In this document: piece by piece, positions 17,192-26,127 of the stretch | How the letters are laid out: the number at the start of each line of letters is the position of its first letter | How positions within the stretch are numbered: position 1 is the first letter of the stretch | From: JAUVZL01 sp965603515 | GTDB taxonomy: Bacteria > Hydrothermota > Tepidihabitantia > SM23-42 | Direction of reading: 5' to 3' | Assembly: GCA_965603515.1 (NCBI GenBank) | Contig: CBFDDH010000008.1 | Span: 1 to 64,000, forward strand | DNA: 64,000 nucleotides | Made by a program: the position numbers and the translations under genes | The notes under the pieces: generated by a model | What the model saw: the letters and a program-made list of their open reading frames with translations, nothing else | Told to the model about the DNA's origin: nothing | Databases searched by the model: none

Positions 17192-17434
17192 ATGTCTAAG
17201 CAAGTTAAGGTAACAAGAACACTTGATTGTCTGGGACTATATTGTCCTCAACCACTTTTCCAAACGCGGGAATCTATTGATAGTATTGCTATAGACGAGG
17301 TTCTGGAAGTTATTACTGATGACCCTGCGGCTGAAGAAGATATCAAACGCTTTGCTAAAAGAACCGGTCACGAAATAATGTTTTTTGAGAGGGAAGGTGA
17401 TACCCTTAGGTTTTTAATAAAGAAGGTAAAATAG
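17192..17434 (+). CDS. TusA-family sulfur carrier
   Basis: An 80-residue TusA/SirA-fold protein with the signature CPQP (Cys18), the cysteine that carries persulfide sulfur. The ATG at 17192 follows AAAGGAGGAG, which is better than an upstream in-frame ATG at 17132. It stands directly before a DsrE-like protein and an IscS-like protein, so the three probably pass sulfur toward the IscU scaffold that follows. Confidence 0.92.
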   Translation: MSKQVKVTRTLDCLGLYCPQPLFQTRESIDSIAIDEVLEVITDDPAAEEDIKRFAKRTGHEIMFFEREGDTLRFLIKKVK

Positions 17435-17444
17435 GAGACCCATT

Positions 17445-17807
17445 ATGGATAATAGGAAGTCAATCCTCTATGTTCAGACAAGCGATGACCCGGAAAGACA
17501 ATACTCACCATTAGTCCTGGCGCAAACTGCAAAGGCTATGGACATTACACCGAAGGTGTATTATCTCGGGCAGGCATTAAAGATGTTGATTCTTGGAGAA
17601 GCAGAAAAAATAAAATTAGGAAAATTCCCGGCTATTGCGGAAGTGATAAAACAAACACTTGATATGGGTATAGAGATTTATGTATGTGAAGCATCAAAAC
17701 GGATGTTCGGTTGGGATAATGTCGATTTGATCCCTGGTGTCAAGATCGTAGGAGCTGCAACCCTCAATGATCTTGTTCTTGATGCTGATGCAACCATGTG
17801 GTTTTGA
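17445..17807 (+). CDS. DsrE/DsrF-like sulfur relay protein
   Basis: A 120-residue DsrE-fold protein. It has the usual YVQTSDDPERQYSP opening and a conserved cysteine, C81, in the YVCEASKRMFG segment where DsrE/TusD-type proteins have their sulfur-accepting cysteine. It stands between TusA and the IscS-like gene, 1 base before the latter. A role as sulfur carrier is inferred from fold and context. Confidence 0.85.
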   Translation: MDNRKSILYVQTSDDPERQYSPLVLAQTAKAMDITPKVYYLGQALKMLILGEAEKIKLGKFPAIAEVIKQTLDMGIEIYVCEASKRMFGWDNVDLIPGVKIVGAATLNDLVLDADATMWF

Positions 17808-17808
17808 T

Positions 17809-18969
17809 ATGACCGTTTACCTTGATTACCAATCTTCCAAACCGGTTGATCCTCGAGTTATTACAGCAATGAGACCCTATTTTTATGATAAATTTGGTAA
17901 TCCATCTTCTCTGCATCATGTTGGCGATGAAGCCACAAAAGTTTTAGATAATGCGCGGCAAACTATTGCTAATTTCATCGCTGCAGAAAAGAATGAAATC
18001 ATCTTTACATCTGGTGCTACCGAGTCAAATAATCTTGCTCTTATCGGATTTGCACTGCGGAATAAAAACAAAGGTAATCATATCATTATATCAGAAATCG
18101 AGCACATATCCATTCACAATATAGCAAAGTTTTTGACTAAGAATGGATTTACCGTTTCCAAAGTTCCTGTAGACCAGTTCGGGAAAGTCAGCATAGAAAA
18201 AATCGAAGAGCGTATAAATGACAAGACTATACTGATCTCGATCGGCTATGCTAATAACGAAATCGGTACGATCCAGCCAATTGGAGAAATTGGGGAATTA
18301 TGCAGGAAGAAAAACATTGCATTTCATTCAGATGCTGTACCTGCTGAAGGTCTCTTGCCTTTAGACGTGAATAAAGACAATCTAGACCTTTTAACGCTAT
18401 CGTCTAACGATATCTACGGTCCCAAAGGAATAGGAGCCTTGTACATACGGAAAGGAATTAAATTAAACCCTCTCATTATTGGTGGTGGCCAAGAGCGCGG
18501 ATTGCGTTCTGGTTCTGAAAATATTCCAGGTATCGTCGGGATGACAAAGGCAGCTGAAATTATGGAAAGAGAAATGAGCGAAGAAGTCAAAAGGTTCATC
18601 CGATACCGTGATATGCTCATAAAGAATATTTTAGAAAAAATCCCTAAATCCCATTTGAATGGACATCCAACAGATAGACTTCCTAATAATGCACATTTCC
18701 GATTCGATGGCATCGAGGGCGAGTCACTACTCCTTTCACTAAAAGACGAAGGTATCGATGTATCAACAGGATCAGCATGTTCTTCAAAAACGCTCGAACC
18801 TTCACATACTCTGATAGCAACAGGTCTGCTGCACGAAGAAGCACATGGTTCCTTGCAAATTACCTGTGGTAGATTCACCACAGAAAAAGACCTCGATACG
18901 TTTTTAGATATTATACCCGGTGTAGTTAATAGATTACGCCAGCTGTCCCCGTTATATAAAGAGGAGTAA
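17809..18969 (+). CDS. Cysteine desulfurase-like protein lacking the PLP lysine
   Basis: A 386-residue class V aminotransferase-fold protein of the IscS/NifS family. The mobile-loop cysteine is kept (C324 in TGSACSS), as are EH at 98-99 and the NNEIGTIQP region (149-157). But the residue that should bind PLP is Asp201 (SSND-IYGPKG, where IscS has SGHK-IYGPKG), the preceding His is Asn200, the PLP-stacking Gln is Pro178 and the substrate-binding Arg is Gln350. It should therefore not be an ordinary desulfurase. As I recall, Archaeoglobus fulgidus IscS has the same Lys-to-Asp change and lacks activity. The adjacent IscU suggests a cysteine donor or scaffold partner role. ATG at 17809. Confidence 0.9.
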   Translation: MTVYLDYQSSKPVDPRVITAMRPYFYDKFGNPSSLHHVGDEATKVLDNARQTIANFIAAEKNEIIFTSGATESNNLALIGFALRNKNKGNHIIISEIEHISIHNIAKFLTKNGFTVSKVPVDQFGKVSIEKIEERINDKTILISIGYANNEIGTIQPIGEIGELCRKKNIAFHSDAVPAEGLLPLDVNKDNLDLLTLSSNDIYGPKGIGALYIRKGIKLNPLIIGGGQERGLRSGSENIPGIVGMTKAAEIMEREMSEEVKRFIRYRDMLIKNILEKIPKSHLNGHPTDRLPNNAHFRFDGIEGESLLLSLKDEGIDVSTGSACSSKTLEPSHTLIATGLLHEEAHGSLQITCGRFTTEKDLDTFLDIIPGVVNRLRQLSPLYKEE

Positions 18970-18973
18970 TAAT

Positions 18974-19747
18974 ATGAAGTCAACACAATATTCTGAAAAA
19001 GTTCTTGACCATTTCCGTAAACCCAGGAATGTCGGTACATTAAAAGGTGAGGATGTTGCAGTAGGACGAGTCGGAAATCCAGTTTGCGGCGATATTATGG
19101 AAATTTATATAAGGGTCAAGGATGATAAGATCCTGGACATGAAATTCAAGACCTTCGGTTGTGGCTCTGCGATCGCAACGGCGAGTATGGTCACCGAGTT
19201 GGCTATGGGGAAAACATTAGCGCAAGCGATGAACATCACAAGAAATGATGTAGCTAATGAACTGGACGGACTACCCCCGGTTAAAATGCACTGTTCAAAC
19301 CTTGCCGCGGATGCTCTCAAAGATGCTATTAAAAATTACAAAAGTATGAAAAAAAGTGAAACCGAGGTAACTCATAAAATCGAGCAAGGTACAAAAAAGC
19401 TGGTTGGTGAAGATAATTTTCTTAATAAAGGGGTATTCTATAAAATCGATGGGTACTCGCCATTCAAAGATCAAAGAACGATCATTATAGACAATGGAAG
19501 CAAAAGTGCTGAAGCGGCTATAGAAATATCAAAATATACGCCGCGCGTCGTTCTTGTAACTCAGCTAAAAGACTTACCCGTCAAATCGGATTTAAAGATC
19601 AAACTTAATAAAACTGATGTTAAAGTTCTCTATGAATCAAAAATAATTGAAATCAAAGGTTTCAATACAGTCGAGAAAGTCTTGATTCACGATCTTAATG
19701 AGGATGAAAAGTATGAACTATTCGTCGATGCAATCCTCATCCTATGA
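18974..19747 (+). CDS. iscU: IscU scaffold fused to a degenerate thioredoxin-reductase-like domain
   Basis: A 257-residue two-domain protein. Residues 1-125 are an IscU/NifU-N scaffold with all three cluster cysteines (C38 in CGD, C63, C107) and Asp40. Residues about 150-257 align by eye with the NADPH domain of thioredoxin reductase: VFYKIDG stands where the CATCDG redox motif should be, IIIDNGSKSAEAA where the GGGDSA nucleotide motif should be, then RVVLVTQLKDL and a final ELFVDAILIL. Both CxxC and the glycine-rich loop are lost, so it is unlikely to be a reductase. Four bases after the lysine-less IscS gene, good RBS (GAGGAG). Confidence 0.85.
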   Translation: MKSTQYSEKVLDHFRKPRNVGTLKGEDVAVGRVGNPVCGDIMEIYIRVKDDKILDMKFKTFGCGSAIATASMVTELAMGKTLAQAMNITRNDVANELDGLPPVKMHCSNLAADALKDAIKNYKSMKKSETEVTHKIEQGTKKLVGEDNFLNKGVFYKIDGYSPFKDQRTIIIDNGSKSAEAAIEISKYTPRVVLVTQLKDLPVKSDLKIKLNKTDVKVLYESKIIEIKGFNTVEKVLIHDLNEDEKYELFVDAILIL

Positions 19748-19764
19748 TGTGATCTCAGTATCGA

Positions 19765-22002
19765 ATGATGAAAAAAAATAATAGAAAAGATGTCGAGATT
19801 AAGATCATGGGTATGACGTGTGCAACTTGTGTCCGCACGATCGAGAATTCACTTAAGAACATAAATGGTACACTCAATGTAAATGTGAACCTCAGTGCTG
19901 AAAAAGCATTTGTCACATATGATCCGCAGCTAACTGCCGTTGGGGAAATGAAAAAAGCGATTAAAGATGCAGGCTATCAGTATATCGATATCGAAGGTGA
20001 CCAGACAATAGATATGGAAAGGGAAATAAGAGCAAAAGAATTAAAGGCACGGCGCAATAGATTCATCACCGGTTTTGCTATTGGTATCCCGTTAATGGTA
20101 CTTATGTATCTACCACTATCTCTGCCATCTTTCGCACCTTATGGGATGTTAATTTTGACAACACCCGTTTTTATCTATGTTTCTCTACCGATCTTCAAAG
20201 CAGCCTATCGTGCCCTTAAGAATAAAAATCTCAGTATGGATGTTATGTACTCAATGGGTATCGGAGTAGCTTTCTTATCGAGTATCCTTGGTACTTTTGA
20301 AATATTATTATCAAGAGAATTCTTATTCTATGAAACGTCGATAATGCTCGCTTCCTTTCTAACCTTTGGTCGATATTTAGAAGCAAAAGCTAAAGGAAAA
20401 ACATCCGATGCAATAAAAAAATTAATGGGTCTTCAAGCAAGAATGGCCACGGTAATCCGTGATGAAAAAGAAATGAACATAGCGATCGAACATGTAACGA
20501 TCAATGATATTATTATTGTGAAACCGGGTGAGAAAATACCGGTTGACGGCGAAGTGATCGATGGCAAGAGTTATGTTGATGAAGCAATGATCACAGGAGA
20601 ACCGATCCCAACGCTTAAAAGAACCGGTGATAAAACAGTCGGCGGGACGATCAACAAAAACAGCGTAATCAAGATCAAAGCGCTCAAGATCGGCAAAGAC
20701 ACTCTTTTAGCGCAGATCATAAAACTTGTTGAAGAAGCCCAGGGTTCAAAACCACAAGTTCAGAGAATTGCCGACAGAGTAGTAACTTATTTTATCCCGG
20801 CAGTATTATCAATTGCCCTTCTTTCTTTTGTTATCTGGTATTTAATTTTGGACTCTACTCTGCTTTTTGCAACAACACGCTTGATTTCGGTCCTGGTTAT
20901 TGCATGCCCCTGCGCACTCGGACTCGCAACACCTACAGCTGTAACCGTGGGTATTGGTCGTGGTGCTGAGCTTGGCGTTCTCATCAAAAAAGGCGAGGCG
21001 CTTGAAATATCGCAAAAGCTGACAACTGTGGTATTTGACAAAACTGGAACTCTTACCAAAGGCAGACCAGAGGTGACCGATATAGTGGCGATTGGAATGG
21101 ACGAACAAATACTACTGAAACATACTGCAAGTGTTGAAAAGAATTCACAACACCCTTTGGCTGAGGCAATAGTTAAAAAAGCTCAAGAGAAAGGTCTTGA
21201 GTTGGTAAAGACTGACAATTTCGATACCTTTGAAGGCAAGGGTGTCCGAGCAGAAATCGGCGAGCAAGAAATACTGATAGGTAACAGAATTCTCTTAAAA
21301 GAAAAACATATCGCATATTCAAAAGAAATTGAAGAAGAAATAGTACAATTAGAAAATGCAGGAAAAACAGTAACTATCATAGCGATTAACAGAAAAATCA
21401 GCGGTGTAATCGCCATTGCTGATACTCTGAAAGAAACAACTTACGATGCCATTAAAGAATTAAAAAAATTGAAACTCAAAGTAACCATGATCACAGGGGA
21501 CAATAAAAGGACGGCACGTGCTATTGCAGAACAAATCGGAATTGAAAATGTGTTAGCCGAAGTTTTACCGCAAGATAAGGCTAACGAAGTAAAGAAACTA
21601 CAGGAAAGAAAAGAGGTCGTGGCTTTTGTAGGTGACGGAATCAATGATGCGCCAGCCCTTGCTCAGGCAGATGTAGGTATAGCAGTAGGCAGCGGAACAG
21701 ATATAGCGATAGAAAGTGGTGAAATAATACTAATAAAAAATGATATTATGGATGTAGTTTCAGCCGTCCAACTAAGCAGAAAAGTAATGTCGAGAATAAA
21801 ACAAAATCTATTCTGGGCATTTGCGTATAATACTATATTAATTCCGGTTGCCGCTGGGTTATTAACCCCATTTTTTGGAATTGGTTTTCGTCCGGAATTT
21901 GCTGGATTAGCAATGGCATTGAGTTCAGTAACAGTGGTGACTCTCTCTTTAATGCTAAAAAGATATTCACCACCGGTGAAATTTAAAGGAGGTGATCGAT
22001 AA
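19765..22002 (+). CDS. copA: Copper-exporting P1B-type ATPase
   Basis: A 745-residue membrane pump for Cu(I). One N-terminal HMA domain has GMTCATC (C19, C22). The membrane metal site is CPC (381-383), the phosphorylated Asp is D425 in DKTGTLT, the HP motif is SQHPLAEA, and the last helices have YN and MALSS, the P1B-1 copper signature. About eight transmembrane helices. The ribosome binding site is weak, so it may be read through from iscU. A YHS-domain gene overlaps its stop, as often for copper pumps. Confidence 0.95.
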   Translation: MMKKNNRKDVEIKIMGMTCATCVRTIENSLKNINGTLNVNVNLSAEKAFVTYDPQLTAVGEMKKAIKDAGYQYIDIEGDQTIDMEREIRAKELKARRNRFITGFAIGIPLMVLMYLPLSLPSFAPYGMLILTTPVFIYVSLPIFKAAYRALKNKNLSMDVMYSMGIGVAFLSSILGTFEILLSREFLFYETSIMLASFLTFGRYLEAKAKGKTSDAIKKLMGLQARMATVIRDEKEMNIAIEHVTINDIIIVKPGEKIPVDGEVIDGKSYVDEAMITGEPIPTLKRTGDKTVGGTINKNSVIKIKALKIGKDTLLAQIIKLVEEAQGSKPQVQRIADRVVTYFIPAVLSIALLSFVIWYLILDSTLLFATTRLISVLVIACPCALGLATPTAVTVGIGRGAELGVLIKKGEALEISQKLTTVVFDKTGTLTKGRPEVTDIVAIGMDEQILLKHTASVEKNSQHPLAEAIVKKAQEKGLELVKTDNFDTFEGKGVRAEIGEQEILIGNRILLKEKHIAYSKEIEEEIVQLENAGKTVTIIAINRKISGVIAIADTLKETTYDAIKELKKLKLKVTMITGDNKRTARAIAEQIGIENVLAEVLPQDKANEVKKLQERKEVVAFVGDGINDAPALAQADVGIAVGSGTDIAIESGEIILIKNDIMDVVSAVQLSRKVMSRIKQNLFWAFAYNTILIPVAAGLLTPFFGIGFRPEFAGLAMALSSVTVVTLSLMLKRYSPPVKFKGGDR

Positions 22003-22157
22003 TGGCTATTGATCCGATTTGCAAAATGGAAGTCGATGAAAAAACAGCTCAATACACAAGTGAACACAATGGTAAAACCTATTTTTTCTGTGCGCCAGGC
22101 TGTAAAAAGACCTTTGATGAAAATCCTGATAAGTACGTGAATACAGAAACTGAGTAA
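22002..22157 (+). CDS. YHS-domain protein (51 aa)
   Basis: A 51-residue protein that is essentially one YHS (TRASH-like) domain: DPICKMEVDEKTA, then HNGKTYFFCAPGCKKTF with cysteines 7, 30 and 34, and a C-terminal NPDKYV. These domains bind metals, often copper, and are often fused or adjacent to CopA-type pumps. The ATG shares its A with the copA stop codon, and AAAGGAGGTG lies just upstream within copA. Confidence 0.9.
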   Translation: MAIDPICKMEVDEKTAQYTSEHNGKTYFFCAPGCKKTFDENPDKYVNTETE

Positions 22158-22195
22158 TAGACGCGACGTACGTACAAGACAAAGGAGTAAAAAGA

Positions 22196-22480
22196 ATGAA
22201 ATTCACTCATATTAATGGAAAAAACAAAGGGAAAATCATACTGTATGCTTTAAGCACATGTGTATGGTGCAAAAAAATAAAGCGACTGCTCAGTGAAATG
22301 GGTATGGCTTATGATTATGTCTTTGTGGACCTCTTAGATAAGGAAGAGAAAGATGCTGCAACAGAAGAAATAAAGAAATGGAATCCGCGCTGCTCATTTC
22401 CAACCTTGGTCATCAACGAGGAAAAATGTATACTAGGCTATGATGAGCAAAAAATCAGGAAGGAGTTCAGCGATGAATAA
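22196..22480 (+). CDS. Glutaredoxin-like protein
   Basis: A 94-residue thioredoxin-fold protein with the redox motif CVWC (residues 22-25 in LSTCVWCKKIKRLL) and a cis-proline loop SFPTLVI. AAAGGAG precedes the start. The following gene, starting 8 bases before this one ends, codes for an FTR catalytic subunit, which probably reduces this protein. It would deliver thiol electrons to peroxidases or other oxidoreductases of the cluster. Confidence 0.9.
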   Translation: MKFTHINGKNKGKIILYALSTCVWCKKIKRLLSEMGMAYDYVFVDLLDKEEKDAATEEIKKWNPRCSFPTLVINEEKCILGYDEQKIRKEFSDE

Positions 22481-22985
22481 TGCTGTCGATTATCAAAGAC
22501 AAATAGATAGGCTGTACAAGAAACTGAAAAGCGACGCAGAAGCAGGTGGATATCGATTGAATCCCGATATCGAGTTTACAAAAGAGCTGGTTGAGGGTCT
22601 TTTAACGAATGAAAAAAGATATGGATATTGGGCTTGTCCATGCCGGCTTGCTGATGGAGCAGAAAAAAAAGACCGTGATATCATATGCCCGTGCGATTAC
22701 CGAGATGCTGATCTTACTGAACATGGCGCATGTTATTGCGGACTTTATATTTCACAAGCAGTAATAGATGGTAAAATATCTGCCGGTTCAATCCCGGAGC
22801 GAAGACCAGCAAAGGAAAAAAGAGAAAAAATTGATGAAAAACCGGCATCCTCTCTTAATTCCTCGTTGGGCTATCCTGTTTGGAGATGCAAGGTTTGTGG
22901 TTATTTGTGTGCACGTAATGAACCACCTGAGGTCTGTCCAATATGTCAGGTAAAGAAGGATAGATTTGAAAAATTCATCGAATAA
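22473..22985 (+). CDS. Ferredoxin:thioredoxin reductase catalytic subunit fused to rubredoxin
   Basis: A 170-residue protein. The N-terminal part is the FTR catalytic subunit with its cluster and redox cysteines as CPC (55-57), CPC (72-74) and CYC (87-89). A charged linker leads to a short rubredoxin domain (about 137-170; CKVC and CPIC). FTR converts one-electron input into dithiol reduction of a thioredoxin-like partner, here most likely the overlapping glutaredoxin. The ATG at 22473 follows AAGGAG. The rubredoxin may be the one-electron donor in place of ferredoxin. Confidence 0.92.
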   Translation: MNNAVDYQRQIDRLYKKLKSDAEAGGYRLNPDIEFTKELVEGLLTNEKRYGYWACPCRLADGAEKKDRDIICPCDYRDADLTEHGACYCGLYISQAVIDGKISAGSIPERRPAKEKREKIDEKPASSLNSSLGYPVWRCKVCGYLCARNEPPEVCPICQVKKDRFEKFIE

Positions 22986-25113
22986 TTATAAAAATCAGCG
23001 CGGGAATCGATTAAGATATGAAAAAAGTCCGTACCTTTTACAACATGCTAATAATCCGGTTGACTGGTTTCCATGGGGAGAAAAAGCTTTTGAAAAAGCG
23101 CACCGAGAGGATAAGCCAATATTTCTTTCTATAGGTTATTCCACTTGCCACTGGTGTCACGTTATGGAAAAAGAGTCGTTCGAAGATTATGAGGTCGCGA
23201 AACTTTTGAATGAAGCCTTTGTTTGCATTAAGGTCGATCGCGAGGAAAGACCAGATATTGATAATTTATACATGACAGTCTGCCAGTTGATGACAGGTAG
23301 TGGTGGTTGGCCGTTGACTATTATAATGACTCCGGATAAAAAACCGTTCTTTGCTGCAACGTATATTCCGAAAGAGAACAGATCCGGAAGAGCAGGGCTC
23401 ATTACTTTAATACCACAGATCCAAAAACTTTGGAAAGAACAACGTGATGTTCTTATAAAAACCGTCGATCAAATCACTGCAGTACTGAACCGAATATCAA
23501 AAGATCACAATGTGGAAAGTTTGCACGAATCTATATTAAAAACTACCTACCAAAAACTCCGTCAAAATTTTGATGAAACCAATGGTGGTTTTGGTAACAA
23601 ACCTAAATTCCCAAGTCCACACAATCTTCTTTTCTTATTACGCTACTGGAATCGGAATAACGAAAAAGAGGCATTGGAGATGGTTGAAAAAAGTCTGCAA
23701 AATATGCACGCAGGAGGTCTGTTCGATCATGTTGGGTTTGGTTTTCACCGCTACTCCACCGATGAAAAATGGCTTCTCCCCCATTTTGAAAAGATGCTTT
23801 ATGACCAGGCAATGTTAGCACTCGTATATACAGAAGCCTATCAGATAACGAAAAATAAAAATTACGGAATAATAGCACACAAGATTTTTTCTTATACACT
23901 ACGTGACATGACTGCTCCAGATGGAGGATTCTATTCAGCAGAAGACGCAGACAGCGAAGGCGAAGAAGGTAAGTTCTATTTATGGACGGAAGATGATATA
24001 AAGGAAGTATTGGGGAAAAATGCAAATCTAATCATTAAGACCTATAATATACAAAACGATGGGAATTTTACTGAAGAGGCCACAGACACAAAGAATAATA
24101 GAAACATACTCTATATTAGTAAGAGAATTGATGTCATTGCAAATGAACTGGGCATTTCAGAACAAGATTTTTACTCACGCTTAAGCAAAGCACGTGAAAA
24201 GCTCTTCGAACACCGTGAAAAACGTGTCCATCCTCATAAAGATGATAAAATTCTTACCGACTGGAATGGTCTGATGATAGCTGCATTAGCAAAAGGTAGC
24301 CGTATCTTTGGCGAGCGAAAATTCAAGGATGCTGCACAGAGATCCGTAGACTTTATATTATCAAAGATGCGCCAATCTGATGGTAGACTCTTACACAGAT
24401 ACCGTGATGAAGAAGCTGCTATTATGGCAAACCTGGATGACTATGCTTTCTTCATTTGGGGTTTAATTGAGCTTTATGAAACAACATTTGATGTACATTA
24501 TTTACAAACTGCTCTTGATTTAAATAGAGATTTAATATCACATTTCTGGGATGATAAGCATGATGGGTTCTATTTCACACCGGATGATGGTGAAGATCTA
24601 ATCATTGGGCAAAAACAGATCTATGATGGAGCGATTCCTTCAGGTAATTCTGTCGCTCTATTGAATCTGCTCCGTCTTGGAAAATTAACTGCAAATCCTG
24701 AGTTAGAAGAAATGGCATCCAAAATGGTACATTTGTTCGCAAACAGAATCAAACAATCGCCAACTGGATATACTCAGTTTTTGATCGCATTAGACTTTAT
24801 GATCGGCCCTACCTATGAAGTAGTTATAGCCGGCGATTCGAAGGCGGGAGACACAAAAAAAATGTTACAAACTTTGACAAAACATTTTATACCGAACAAA
24901 GTCGTTATCCTTCGACCACAAGAGATCAAATCACCAATGATTGATGGGCTTACAGGATATACAGAAAACAATACCAGTATTAACGGAAGAGCTACTGCTT
25001 ATGTATGTGCAAATTTTAATTGCAAATCGCCAACCACTGACATTAATGAAATGTTGACATTACTAAATGTCGAGAATACAAAACAAAGTGATCATCAAGC
25101 TGGGGTAGAATAA
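22966..25113 (+). CDS. DUF255 thioredoxin-domain protein (YyaL/SSP411 family)
   Basis: A 715-residue cytosolic protein. The N-terminal thioredoxin-like domain (about 15-180) has the signature SPYLLQHANNPVDW and the STCHWCHVM motif (C61, C64). The remainder is an (alpha/alpha)6-barrel similar to N-acylglucosamine epimerase-type enzymes (EDADSEGEEGKFYLW, LTDWNGLMIAAL). Its biochemical role is not established. The TTG at 22966 overlaps the preceding gene by 20 bases with AAGGA upstream. Context suggests thiol redox maintenance. Confidence 0.92.
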   Translation: MKNSSNNYKNQRGNRLRYEKSPYLLQHANNPVDWFPWGEKAFEKAHREDKPIFLSIGYSTCHWCHVMEKESFEDYEVAKLLNEAFVCIKVDREERPDIDNLYMTVCQLMTGSGGWPLTIIMTPDKKPFFAATYIPKENRSGRAGLITLIPQIQKLWKEQRDVLIKTVDQITAVLNRISKDHNVESLHESILKTTYQKLRQNFDETNGGFGNKPKFPSPHNLLFLLRYWNRNNEKEALEMVEKSLQNMHAGGLFDHVGFGFHRYSTDEKWLLPHFEKMLYDQAMLALVYTEAYQITKNKNYGIIAHKIFSYTLRDMTAPDGGFYSAEDADSEGEEGKFYLWTEDDIKEVLGKNANLIIKTYNIQNDGNFTEEATDTKNNRNILYISKRIDVIANELGISEQDFYSRLSKAREKLFEHREKRVHPHKDDKILTDWNGLMIAALAKGSRIFGERKFKDAAQRSVDFILSKMRQSDGRLLHRYRDEEAAIMANLDDYAFFIWGLIELYETTFDVHYLQTALDLNRDLISHFWDDKHDGFYFTPDDGEDLIIGQKQIYDGAIPSGNSVALLNLLRLGKLTANPELEEMASKMVHLFANRIKQSPTGYTQFLIALDFMIGPTYEVVIAGDSKAGDTKKMLQTLTKHFIPNKVVILRPQEIKSPMIDGLTGYTENNTSINGRATAYVCANFNCKSPTTDINEMLTLLNVENTKQSDHQAGVE

Positions 25114-25176
25114 CATCATAGAAATTACGGAGTGCTAAAAGGATAAATAAATATAAAATAATGAAGGAGGTCGTTA

Positions 25177-25629
25177 ATGAAAACAGGAGATAAGATATCG
25201 GATTTTGTCTTAAAAGATCAACATAATGAAGAACTGCGCCTATCAAACCTTAAAGTTAAAAAAGTGTTATTATCTTTTCATCCACTCGCGTGGACTAGGA
25301 TCTGTGCACAACAGATGAAGTCTTTGGAAGAAAACCAGGAAAGACTTACTGGATTAAATACAATGGCGATCGGTCTGAGTGTCGACACCGTACCATCAAA
25401 ATACGCTTGGGCAAAAGAATTGGGTATAAAGAATACGAAATTACTTTCCGATTTCTGGCCGCACGGTGAAGTAGCAAAGAAGTTAGGAATATTCAGAGAA
25501 AAAGAAGGGTTTTCAGAAAGGGCGAACATAATTGTTGACGAAAATCAACTAGTAATTTTCGTCAAAGTATATGATATCTCTAAACTACCCGATATCGAGC
25601 AAATAATTGGATTTCTGAAAAAAGAATAA
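25177..25629 (+). CDS. Peroxiredoxin (AhpC/TSA family)
   Basis: A 150-residue thioredoxin-fold peroxidase. The active-site pattern P36-x3-T40-x2-C43 (PLAWTRICAQQM) has the peroxidatic cysteine; a conserved Arg is in the SERANIIVD strand. No second clearly placed resolving cysteine is visible, so it may be a 1-Cys enzyme recycled by an external thiol such as the glutaredoxin or PDO nearby. AAGGAGG lies upstream. Confidence 0.93.
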   Translation: MKTGDKISDFVLKDQHNEELRLSNLKVKKVLLSFHPLAWTRICAQQMKSLEENQERLTGLNTMAIGLSVDTVPSKYAWAKELGIKNTKLLSDFWPHGEVAKKLGIFREKEGFSERANIIVDENQLVIFVKVYDISKLPDIEQIIGFLKKE

Positions 25630-25641
25630 GGAGTAATAATA

Positions 25642-26112
25642 ATGAACAAAATAAATAACCTCTTAAACGAAGCTATGACTGCTGAAGTCAAAGCACAAGC
25701 ATTCTATACGGATGCTTCAAACAAAGCTCAAAGTCAAGCTGGCAAGAAGCTTTTCAAGGAGCTTGCTGATTTTGAAGGAAACCACTATGAGCGTTTGAAA
25801 GGAATAATCAATACGAGAAATCAGGGTAATGCGTTCAATGAACCGATTCCACCAATACTTATGCCTGATGTTAAATCTGAAATTGAAGGTGAGATTGAAC
25901 CAAATAAAGACGAAATAGTTGATGTCTTAAATATCGCAATAGCGGCAGAAAAAGATGCTCAGGTGAAGTACCGGGAAATCGCTGAAATGATAAAAGAACC
26001 TGAAGGCAAAGCTATTTTTAATAATTTTGCTGAAGAAGAATATAAACACCAGCGTATTCTTGAAGACCAGTTTTACCATATGTCGAATGAAGGTACAATA
26101 ATTTGGGAATAG
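25642..26112 (+). CDS. Ferritin-like protein (rubrerythrin family)
   Basis: A 156-residue four-helix protein with carboxylate motifs EAMTAEVKAQAFY, LADFEGNHYERL, AIAAEKDAQVKYREI and FAEEEYKHQRIL, fitting a di-iron site. There is no rubredoxin tail. Glutamate and proline rich middle segment (PPILMPDVKSEIEGEIEPNK). It stands 12 bases after the peroxiredoxin gene. A peroxidase or iron-storage role is inferred only from family and context. Confidence 0.86.
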   Translation: MNKINNLLNEAMTAEVKAQAFYTDASNKAQSQAGKKLFKELADFEGNHYERLKGIINTRNQGNAFNEPIPPILMPDVKSEIEGEIEPNKDEIVDVLNIAIAAEKDAQVKYREIAEMIKEPEGKAIFNNFAEEEYKHQRILEDQFYHMSNEGTIIWE

Positions 26113-26127
26113 ACTACTGGAGCAATA

